From JAVBLG01 sp031553655 (lineage in GTDB: Bacteria > Desulfobacterota > Desulfovibrionia > Desulfovibrionales > Desulfovibrionaceae), in NCBI GenBank assembly GCA_031553655.1, contig JAVBLG010000079.1, positions 1 to 48,363 on the forward strand: DNA of 48,363 bases, read 5' to 3'. The notes under the pieces are model-generated. The model had not been told where the DNA came from. It was given only the letters and a program-made list of their open reading frames with translations, and made no database searches. Numbering within the stretch: position 1 is the stretch's first letter; each line of letters begins with the position of its first letter. The position numbers were made by a program, and so were the translations under genes. Below are positions 42,124 through 48,363 of the stretch, piece after piece.

Positions 42124-42617
42124 TTTTTACACTTGTCCCATTGCTGTGCCAGATCTTTGTTCAATGTGTCGCGCAGCGCATTGTCTTCGAGGCCCTTGGA
42201 GGCAAAAACAGCCCAGGGCAGGTTTTCGCAATCGTCATGAACAGCCTGGGACATCTTGAAAAAAATAGCATCCCGGCGCTGATTGTCATAAACAAGGGTG
42301 GTTGCCGCGCAGGCCGCGTCAAAGGCCTTGAATTCTATGGCGCTTTCCGCCACCTGAATCATGGAATCATCTTTGCTCTGCCGGGAAGAAAAGCCTCCGG
42401 AAGCGCGATAGATGCGTTCTTTCCACATGCGCCCCTGGGGTGTGGCCTCCAAATCGATGACTATGGTTCTGGCCTTGGCCAGCAGATCATCGGGAACAGG
42501 GGCAACTTCCACTCCCGGCTTGATCCCGCGCAAAAATACGGAAAGCGCGCTCACAGCTATTATGCCCGCGCAAAAAAGAAGTGGCACTTTCCACCCTGTG
42601 GCTCTATTGTCAATCAT
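42120..42617 (-). CDS. Small membrane-anchored protein in the polyketide operon
   Basis: Protein of 165 residues that I do not recognise. One membrane helix near the N terminus (KVPLLFCAGIIAVSALSVFL) is followed by a soluble, probably periplasmic domain of about 135 residues with three or four cysteines (FDAACAAT, HDDCENLPW, WDKCKK). The ATG at 42617 (MIDNRATGWK) is chosen since it overlaps the stop of the GlmU-like gene by eight bases; a longer reading from 42650 lies inside that gene. The overlap on both sides ties it firmly to the synthase, so a role in the same pathway is likely. Confidence 0.75.
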   Translation of the reverse strand: MIDNRATGWKVPLLFCAGIIAVSALSVFLRGIKPGVEVAPVPDDLLAKARTIVIDLEATPQGRMWKERIYRASGGFSSRQSKDDSMIQVAESAIEFKAFDAACAATTLVYDNQRRDAIFFKMSQAVHDDCENLPWAVFASKGLEDNALRDTLNKDLAQQWDKCKK

Positions 42618-43641
42618 TTTCCAGTACCGCTCCGGGGCGCAGGTTGGCAAAAGGCCCTACTTTGGCTCCCGGCCCTACTTTGGCCCGCTCAATATGGCAA
42701 AAAGAATTGATCCGGGCATTTTCGGCTATTTCCGCGTCGCGCAGCACACAGTGCGAATCTATGGAAACCCCCTTGCCGATTACGCTGACGCCGTATATTT
42801 CACAAGGTCCATTCAGGCTGACGCCGGGGGCCACGCGCGCGTCCGGGCCGACGCGCACCATTTCCGGAGCGTGAATAATCACCCCCGAACGCAAAAGTTC
42901 CTGCACAATGTTGAAACGCAGAATACTTTCGCAAAAAGCCAGTTCCGAAGGGGTGTTGACGCCAAGGAGCGCATTTTCGTGCGGAGTGGGAATGCCCAGC
43001 ACATTGAACTTGCCTTCCACTGCCAAGCGCACAAGATCGGTAATGTAGTATTCGCCGTTCTTATTGGCGCAGTCAATGCGCGGCAGAAGCTCCTGAGCCA
43101 GTGGCAGGCTTATCAGGTAAAGACCGGCGTTAACCTCGCCGCTCACCGGGCCGTACATGGCCGGGTCGTAATCCTTGGCCTCAACTATGGCGGCCACCCG
43201 GCCGTTATGGCGCACTACCCGGCCATAAGCGCCGGGGTCGCTCAGCTGAATGGAAGCGAAAGCCAGGTCGGCGTCTTCGGACTCAAGCAGAAAGGTTTCG
43301 ATCAATTCCTTGGACAACAGCGGCGTGTCGCCATTGATCACCAACACATGGGTACAACCCTCCGCCAAAAGATCGGGCATGGCCGTTTTCAGCGCATGAG
43401 CCGTGCCAAGCTGCTCTTCCTGCAAAACGAAATGCACGTTTTCTCCAGCCAGGGTTTCACGCACCATGTCGGCCATATGCCCTATCAGCACAAAAACATC
43501 GTTTCCGAAAACCGGCTTCAAAGCTCGGCATACATGGCTGACCATCGGCATATCGAGTACAGTGTTGAGAACCTTGGGCCTGGGTGACGGCATGCGCGTG
43601 CCTTTGCCCGCAGCCAGAACAAGAGCGCCTTTTTTTGCCAT
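42610..43641 (-). CDS. GlmU-like nucleotidyltransferase lacking the acetyltransferase part
   Basis: Protein of 343 residues. Residues 1-230 form a complete GlmU-type pyrophosphorylase domain: LVLAAGKGTRMPSPRPKVLN with the catalytic Lys, LGTAHAL, NGDTPLL, KNGEYYITDL and GVNTPSEL. Residues 255-343 are only the first coils of the left-handed beta-helix and end at GPFANLRPGAVLEND. Full GlmU has about 456 residues, and its acetyl-transfer site (the His and Lys residues beyond position 345) is missing. I infer a UDP-sugar pyrophosphorylase without acetyltransferase activity. ATG 43641 has GGGAG 8 bases upstream. It is the first gene of the operon; the reading frame does not continue after the stop. 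Confidence 0.85.
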   Translation of the reverse strand: MAKKGALVLAAGKGTRMPSPRPKVLNTVLDMPMVSHVCRALKPVFGNDVFVLIGHMADMVRETLAGENVHFVLQEEQLGTAHALKTAMPDLLAEGCTHVLVINGDTPLLSKELIETFLLESEDADLAFASIQLSDPGAYGRVVRHNGRVAAIVEAKDYDPAMYGPVSGEVNAGLYLISLPLAQELLPRIDCANKNGEYYITDLVRLAVEGKFNVLGIPTPHENALLGVNTPSELAFCESILRFNIVQELLRSGVIIHAPEMVRVGPDARVAPGVSLNGPCEIYGVSVIGKGVSIDSHCVLRDAEIAENARINSFCHIERAKVGPGAKVGPFANLRPGAVLEND

Positions 43642-43745
43642 GGAAATTCTCCCGGAGTATTTTGACTTTTTATAATTAACAACTCTGGGCTATACCGTCT
43701 GAAGCCGATCTTGTCCATAGTTTGGGACGCTGCGAGAAAACAGGT
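43642..43745 (-). promoter_or_regulatory. Likely promoter region of the polyketide operon
   Basis: This 104-bp gap is the only sizeable space upstream of the seven-gene operon. On the minus strand an AT-rich stretch TTGTTAATTATAAAAAG lies about 25-40 bases before the start codon. No strong -35/-10 pair stands out, so read-through from the thioesterase gene remains possible. Confidence 0.35.
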
Positions 43746-44171
43746 TCATTCTATTGTCCTGGTGCGACGGGCGGAAGAGGTGATGCGGCAAACCGCAATC
43801 AGTTTTCCGTTGCCGTCGGTAATACGCACATCCCAGGTGCCTATATTCTGCCCGCCATGCACGCATTCGCACTCGGCCGTAAGCGGTCCTACCGAACCCG
43901 GCGCAAGATACGAAATGGATGCTCCGGCCGTAACATGGCCCAGCTTGTCCGGAGCGCCCGAGGCATATCCGAAGCAGGCGTCGGCCAAAGAAAAAATGGC
44001 TCCGCCGTGAGCGGTGCCCATCAAATTGCGATGCCCTCTGGTGAGCGGCATGACAACTTTGGCATAACCTTCCCTTTTTTCCAATACCTCTATCTCCAAA
44101 GCCGCCGCAAAAAAAGGATAATCGGCCAAGGCCGCCGGGCAGCTTGCGCCGGGTGTGATCTCATTGTCCAT
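43746..44171 (-). CDS. PaaI-like hotdog thioesterase
   Basis: Protein of 141 residues with one hotdog domain. The motif NLMGTAHGGAIFSLADACFG is typical of PaaI/YdiI-type acyl-CoA thioesterases, with the HGG turn and the acidic catalytic residue (Asp in LADAC). It should hydrolyse an acyl- or aryl-CoA ester in the cytoplasm. ATG 44171 has GGAG 7 bases upstream. It lies 20 bp after uvrC and 104 bp before the polyketide operon, so it may be transcribed with either. Since the synthase has no thioesterase domain, a role in product release is possible but unproven. Confidence 0.88.
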   Translation of the reverse strand: MDNEITPGASCPAALADYPFFAAALEIEVLEKREGYAKVVMPLTRGHRNLMGTAHGGAIFSLADACFGYASGAPDKLGHVTAGASISYLAPGSVGPLTAECECVHGGQNIGTWDVRITDGNGKLIAVCRITSSARRTRTIE

Positions 44172-44191
44172 ATAGTTCTCCAGCGAATTAA

Positions 44192-46156
44192 TTATCTTAC
44201 CAAATCCTGCAACTTTTTCAATAACAGTTCAGCCCGCTTCGCCCCTATGCCGGGCACGGCGAGCAAATCTTCCAGGTTGGCTGAAGCCATGGATTCCACC
44301 GAGCCAAAGGCGTCCCACAGCAGGCGGGCCGTGCTTGGTCCCACCCCCGGCAAGCGCGTAAGCTCACCGGTCAGAGCCGCCCCGGTTCTGGCCTTGCGGT
44401 GCCGCCCCAATGCGAAACGATGCGCCGAGTCGCGCATAAGCTGCAAAAAAAGCAGCTCGGCCGAACCCTCGCGCAACGGAAGCTGGTTTTGCCGCCCCGG
44501 CAGAAAAACGCGATCCCCCACATTACCGGCCCGGCGATCCGGGCGGCCTTGCTCGTCGCGGGCTTTGGCAAGAGCGGCCAGGGCAAAAAGCCCACTTTGG
44601 CCAGCTTCTTCCAGGGCTCGTTCCACAGCCGAAAGCTGCCCGCGCCCGCCATCGATGAGCAGAAGATCCGGCCAGGGTGAGCCGGATTGCAGCCTACGGC
44701 GCGTGAATTCGGCCAGAGTGCCAAAATCGTCTCCCCCGCTCTCCTCCAGCGCATAGGCGCGCCATAAATTGCGCATGGGGCGGCCGTCTTCAAAAACAAC
44801 CATGCCCACTCTGGCCTGACCGCCGGAAGTGTGGGAAACGTCAACGCACTCAATGCGCGCGGGCGGCTCGGCAAGGTGCAACACCCGGCCCAGGCGAGTC
44901 ATAAGCGGTTCTTCCACGGCCTGAAGCCGCGCGGCTTCGCGGGCATTGGAGGCCGCTATATCCACAAGCCCGCTTTCCTTGGCGTCACGCGGGGTGTGAA
45001 TGCGTACCGCGCCGCCGCGCAGCGAGGCCAGCATTTCCTCAAGATCGGCCAGGGCAAAGGCCGCGCGGAGGTCGGACGGCGCGTCGGCTCCTGAAGTTCC
45101 GTAGGCTCCCATGCCCGTCTCGGCGGCAGGAACCACGCCTTCAGCAGTTTCCATAGCGCCGCCTTCCTGATTATCCCCTGCGCTTTCGTCCTCCGGCAGC
45201 CAGGGCAAAACTATACGCGGGGCCGGGATGAGCGCCCCGTAAAATTGTGACAAAAAGCCGCCCACCAGCTCACCGGCATCTTCAAAGCCCAGCCCGGCCC
45301 AAAAAAAGGAGCGTCCGTCCAGCATGCGGCCCTCGCGCACGAAAACAACCCCCAGAGCCAAGCCACTGTCGGCCGCATGCAGACCGATCACGTCCATGTC
45401 GCCCCCGCCGGGGGTAAAGGCGGCCTGCTTTTCCAGGGTGCGCTCCACCGCGCGCATCTGATCGCGCAGAATGGCGGCCCGCTCAAACTCCAGAGCATCG
45501 GCGGAGGTTTCCATTTCCTTACGCAAAGATTCCATAAGCGACCCGGCCCGTCCGGCAAGCAGTTGCTCCACCCGGCGCACCAACAGCGCGTAGTCTTCTT
45601 TGGAAACAAGGCCCATGCAGGGCGCGTGGCACTGCCCTATATAATGATACAAGCAGGGCCGCACCCGATTTTTCAAGGCGCGGTCAGTGCAACGCCGCAG
45701 ATGAAATGCCTGATGGATCAGTTTCCAGGTTTTGCGGGCCGCGTCGCCCGAAGTATACGGCCCGAAATAGCGCGCTTTGTCGCGTCTGGCGCTACGCACT
45801 ATTTCCAGACGAGGAAAATCATGGGTCCGGGCAAGCCGGAAAAGCACATATTGCTTGTCGTCGCGCAGCACTATGTTGTAACGAGGGCGATGCTTTTTGA
45901 TCAGGCTGGCTTCAAGCAGCAAGGCTTCCTTTTCCGTGGTGGTGGAAAGGGTTTCCAGCCCGGCGGCCTTTGAAAGCATTGATCTTATGCGCGAGCTGAT
46001 GGCGGCCGGATCTTCGCGAAAGTAGGAAAGAACCCTGCGCCGCAAAATGCGGGCCTTTCCTATATAAAGGATACGTCCCTGCCCGTCCTTGAAAATATAT
46101 ATTCCGGGGGTGGTGGGAATGGAATCGGGCGCGGGTCGGGCGATGGGGGCTGTCAT
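44192..46156 (-). CDS. uvrC: UvrC, excinuclease ABC subunit C
   Basis: Protein of 654 residues that makes both incisions in nucleotide excision repair. The order is: GIY-YIG endonuclease (about 15-95, TPGIYIFKDGQGRILYIGKA), a Cys-containing region (YHYIGQCHAPCMG), a UVR domain that binds UvrB (about 200-235), the RNase H-like nuclease (CVDVSHTSG, LLIDGGRGQLSA) and two C-terminal helix-hairpin-helix motifs (LPGVGPSTARLL, VPGIGAKRAELL). A Gly/Ala/Glu-rich insertion of about 40 residues (about 318-360) makes it longer than the usual 600. The ATG at 46156 has no ribosome-binding site of its own; its first base overlaps a short upstream ORF, so translation is probably coupled. Confidence 0.96.
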   Translation of the reverse strand: MTAPIARPAPDSIPTTPGIYIFKDGQGRILYIGKARILRRRVLSYFREDPAAISSRIRSMLSKAAGLETLSTTTEKEALLLEASLIKKHRPRYNIVLRDDKQYVLFRLARTHDFPRLEIVRSARRDKARYFGPYTSGDAARKTWKLIHQAFHLRRCTDRALKNRVRPCLYHYIGQCHAPCMGLVSKEDYALLVRRVEQLLAGRAGSLMESLRKEMETSADALEFERAAILRDQMRAVERTLEKQAAFTPGGGDMDVIGLHAADSGLALGVVFVREGRMLDGRSFFWAGLGFEDAGELVGGFLSQFYGALIPAPRIVLPWLPEDESAGDNQEGGAMETAEGVVPAAETGMGAYGTSGADAPSDLRAAFALADLEEMLASLRGGAVRIHTPRDAKESGLVDIAASNAREAARLQAVEEPLMTRLGRVLHLAEPPARIECVDVSHTSGGQARVGMVVFEDGRPMRNLWRAYALEESGGDDFGTLAEFTRRRLQSGSPWPDLLLIDGGRGQLSAVERALEEAGQSGLFALAALAKARDEQGRPDRRAGNVGDRVFLPGRQNQLPLREGSAELLFLQLMRDSAHRFALGRHRKARTGAALTGELTRLPGVGPSTARLLWDAFGSVESMASANLEDLLAVPGIGAKRAELLLKKLQDLVR

Positions 46157-46233
46157 GGATGAGGAATTATGATCTTGGCGGCATCTTCTCCCACGGCCTT
46201 TTCAAGCTTCTTAGCATCGTCAAACAGCAGCAT
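46153..46233 (-). CDS. 26-residue ORF coupled to uvrC
   Basis: On the minus strand GGAGG lies 8 bases before an ATG at 46233 that opens a 26-codon frame, MLLFDDAKKLEKAVGED... ending IIIPHP. Its TGA overlaps the uvrC ATG (ATGA). The peptide is charged, probably helical, and matches nothing I know. Since uvrC lacks its own ribosome-binding site, the ORF may act as a translational leader. It could also be the remnant of a longer gene. Confidence 0.6.
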   Translation of the reverse strand: MLLFDDAKKLEKAVGEDAAKIIIPHP

Positions 46234-46590
46234 GTCATTTACCTCCGTGTATCAAAAATAGCAATGAAGTTGCCGTAAGGCAATATGCGCGTATACGGTT
46301 GCGTGAACGTTCGGACTCCAAAAACGCCTTCCGGTAAAAATTTTTATCCTTAATTCTTAAAATAATTGAAAAAATCACTGTTCTACCCAACATTTTGAAT
46401 TTAAAAATCTTATAATTTAGAGCAGTTATTAGAAGGCCCTTGACAATGGCTCATCCGGTACAAAATCTGTAACTAACGACGTTGCCTTTATTCTTTGCGG
46501 TGCTATCGTCAGGTCAACACCTCAGTTTTCCGTTATGCGGGGAAAGACTTAAAAACAGCCCACAAAGGCAAAGAGAAGGAAGGTAGGATC
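46234..46590 (+). promoter_or_regulatory. Upstream region of the porin gene
   Basis: No gene is seen in this 357-bp gap between divergent transcripts. Bases 46330-46425 are AT-rich. A perfect -35 box TTGACA lies at 46440-46445; 17 bp later the sequence is AAATCT, a poor -10 box, so the promoter call is tentative. A long leader of about 120 bases would follow. GAAGGAAGG at about 46576-46584 is the ribosome-binding site of the porin. Confidence 0.4.
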
Positions 46591-48207
46591 ATGAGAAAGC
46601 TAGCGACACTGCTGTTGGCCGCCGGGCTTGTCATCGGCGCTGCCACCGGAGCCCAGGCCATAGATTTCAAGGCCAAGGGCGAGTGGATTGTGGACTTCGG
46701 CCTGGGCAACGGGCAGAACTTCATGCAAAAGAACAGAGACGGCAAGAAGGTTACCGGCAACACTTTTCAGTCGGGCCATAGTTCCATAGACAACTTCGAC
46801 CCGCGCCAGCGCCTGCGTCTGCAATTGGATGCGGTGGCTTCGGAAGCGCTGTCCGGCACAGTATATTTCGAAATAGGCGACCAGCAATGGGGCAAGGGTT
46901 CTCAGGGGGGGGCTCTGGGGGCCGACGGCGTGGTCGTTGAAGTGAAGCAGGCCTATTTGGATTGGGTGGTGCCCAACACCGAGCTCAAGTTGCGCATGGG
47001 CATACAGGGCATAAGAATGCCCAGCTTTACCTACGGTTCCATGGTTTTTGACGAAGACGTGGCCGGCATAACCGCCTCGTACAAGTTCAATGACAATTTC
47101 AGCCTCACAGCCGCCTGGGCCAGACCTTATAACGACAACCACACCGGCAATACCAACAACAGATATTCCGCGGTTAACACCAACTATATGGACAATGTGG
47201 ACGCCTTCGCCCTGCTCGCCCCAATTTCCCTCGACGGCATAAACATCACCCCCTGGGCCATGTTGGGTATGATCGGCCCCACCGTATACCGCGATGCCAT
47301 GTACAGATATGATCAATGGGGCGGATCTGAATACGGCAGCACCGGAAACTCGCCTTACGGCAACACCTTCGGCGCCAACGTGGTGCCCGGCATCGCTCCG
47401 GCTGTGGTTTACAACAAAGGCGGCGGCGACGGCAGATTGCCCAGTGATTATTCCACCGCCTTCTGGGCCGGCATAACCGGCGAGATCACCATGTGGGATC
47501 CCTTCAAACTGTCGTGGGATATAAACTACGGCGGAATTTACGCCACCCGTGAGGAATGGAACAAGTCCGGCTGGATGATCAACCTGCTGGCCGAATACAA
47601 GACGGATTGGGGCACCCCTGGCTTGATGGCCTGGTGGAGCACCGGCGATGACGACAATTTGAAGAACGGCTCCGAAGTAATGCCAAACCTCGGCTCGAAC
47701 CTCACCAACAGCTTGGGCTATGTGGGCTGGTACGGCGAGCCGGGAATCTCCAATGACGGCGCGCTGGGCCGCGTGGTCAACGGCACCTGGGGCATTGGCG
47801 CGCGCATAAAGGACATGAGTTTCCTTGAAAACCTCACCCATACCGTCTCTATAAGCTGGATTCAGGGCACCAACGATCCGGCCATGGCCGGCTACATCAC
47901 CGGCAAGAAGACCTATAAGGGCGGAGACAATTACACCCGGCTGCGTCAGGACTTCAACACCTCGCCCGGCGTGTACCTGACCACCATGGACAACGCCATG
48001 GAAATAAATTTGCTCAACAGCTACAAGGTATATGAAAACCTCGTAACCAACCTCAACTTCGGTTATGTCGCCATGTGGCTGGATCAGAGCAGAAGCATGT
48101 GGGGCGGTGGATACCAATACGGCACAAGGAATCCCAACAACTATCTGCGCGGCGTAGGCACAACCGACGCCTGGAATGTGGATCTGAACTTCAAGTATTC
48201 GTTCTAG
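46591..48207 (+). CDS. Desulfovibrio-type outer membrane homotrimeric porin
   Basis: Protein of 538 residues, probably an abundant general porin. A signal peptide (KLATLLLAAGLVIGAATGAQ, cut before IDFKAKGEW) is followed by alternating beta strands rich in Asn, Gly, Trp and Tyr, ending in WNVDLNFKYSF, an outer-membrane beta-signal with terminal Phe. This layout and length match the porin family typical of Desulfovibrio. The ATG at 46591 is chosen over an in-frame ATG at 46495 because of the strong ribosome-binding site and the clean signal peptide. The TAG stop is the start of the family A repeat. Confidence 0.9.
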   Translation: MRKLATLLLAAGLVIGAATGAQAIDFKAKGEWIVDFGLGNGQNFMQKNRDGKKVTGNTFQSGHSSIDNFDPRQRLRLQLDAVASEALSGTVYFEIGDQQWGKGSQGGALGADGVVVEVKQAYLDWVVPNTELKLRMGIQGIRMPSFTYGSMVFDEDVAGITASYKFNDNFSLTAAWARPYNDNHTGNTNNRYSAVNTNYMDNVDAFALLAPISLDGINITPWAMLGMIGPTVYRDAMYRYDQWGGSEYGSTGNSPYGNTFGANVVPGIAPAVVYNKGGGDGRLPSDYSTAFWAGITGEITMWDPFKLSWDINYGGIYATREEWNKSGWMINLLAEYKTDWGTPGLMAWWSTGDDDNLKNGSEVMPNLGSNLTNSLGYVGWYGEPGISNDGALGRVVNGTWGIGARIKDMSFLENLTHTVSISWIQGTNDPAMAGYITGKKTYKGGDNYTRLRQDFNTSPGVYLTTMDNAMEINLLNSYKVYENLVTNLNFGYVAMWLDQSRSMWGGGYQYGTRNPNNYLRGVGTTDAWNVDLNFKYSF

Positions 48208-48296
48208 AGCGTTTTGCGAATAAAATGAGCGAAATGCTCTGACGGCCCGTGCGTTGGTAGGGCCGTCAGAACGCGTAGCGTTCGTAACGTAGGCGG
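48205..48296 (+). repeat. Dispersed palindromic repeat, family A, copy 2
   Basis: A 92-bp element matching the reverse complement of 15164-15255 with two differences. It begins with TAGAGCGTTTTGCGAA, whose first three bases are the porin stop codon. Its hairpins GACGGCCC facing GGGCCGTC and GAACGCGTAGCGTTC could stabilise or end the porin transcript; there is no U-run. Confidence 0.95.
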
Positions 48297-48316
48297 GAGC
48301 GCAGCGAGCGCCGTAC

Positions 48317-48363
48317 CTTAAAACCGACGGTAGTCGCGCGGCGTGCCGCGCCTTTGAGCTGCC
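48317..48363 (+). repeat. Dispersed palindromic repeat, family B, copy 3 (cut by window end)
   Basis: The first 47 bases of the element seen at 12173 and 32049, starting CTTAAAACCGACGGTAGTC. It contains the perfect palindrome GCGCGGC-GT-GCCGCGC. Here it follows a family A repeat after 20 bp, giving a composite. Confidence 0.85.

Noticed and set aside
44192..46156. GIY-YIG homing endonuclease
   Set aside because: The UVR domain, RNase H-like nuclease and helix-hairpin-helix motifs identify the protein as UvrC.
46600..48117. A 505-codon open frame antisense to the porin gene
   Set aside because: It follows the codon pattern of the real gene on the other strand, has no ribosome-binding site and no known domain, and the porin frame has a signal peptide and beta-signal.

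Overview
The window looks like a chromosomal stretch of a Desulfovibrionaceae bacterium (Desulfobacterota, sulfate-reducer type). The main reasons are a complete HdrCBA plus flavin oxidoreductase (Flx) operon of the kind known from Desulfovibrio, a Desulfovibrio-type homotrimeric porin, and the block lysS-lolC-lolD-bamA with a long delta-type BamA. This assignment is an inference from gene content; no rRNA or tRNA gene was seen.

Layout. At 0-5 kb are an ACT-domain protein, a periplasmic murein amidase, an M24 peptidase, a small anchored protein and a stand-alone BFD-type [2Fe-2S] protein. At 4.9-12 kb the minus strand carries lysS, an 18-bp minisatellite, lolC, lolD, bamA and a TPR protein, an envelope lipoprotein/OMP biogenesis block. 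At 12.3-14.8 kb are a tri-heme cytochrome c peroxidase, a DUF4870-like membrane protein and a lipoprotein. At 15.4-23.2 kb is the energy-conservation operon: an exported protein, then hdrC, hdrB, hdrA, a fused flxD-flxC, flxB and flxA, ending at a very large terminator hairpin. At 23.5-26.8 kb is yajC-secD-secF. At 27-32 kb are a FadD-like acyl-CoA ligase with an unusual amphipathic-helix tail, cobU and two envelope proteins.

The most unusual region is 32.1-43.6 kb. Seven minus-strand genes are packed with overlaps or gaps of at most 10 bp. In transcription order they are a truncated GlmU-like nucleotidyltransferase, a small anchored protein, a 1718-residue type I polyketide/PUFA-like synthase (KS-AT-ACP-KR-DH-like), a TolC-type lipoprotein, an HlyD-type adaptor, an LPG-synthase-TM-type membrane protein and a Wzx/MATE-type flippase. 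I infer a dedicated pathway that makes and exports an unknown lipid, glycolipid or polyketide. Upstream of it lie a PaaI-like thioesterase and uvrC, and uvrC is preceded by a 26-codon ORF overlapping its start.

At 46.6-48.2 kb, plus strand, is the porin. Intergenic spaces carry two families of dispersed palindromic repeats. Family A (92 bp, 15164-15255 and 48205-48296, with shorter relatives at 3953, 24705 and 26954) supplies the TAG stop codon of two genes. Family B is 104 bp long (12173-12276 and 32049-32152) with a partial copy at 48317-48363. No transposase, integrase, CRISPR array or RNA gene was recognised.
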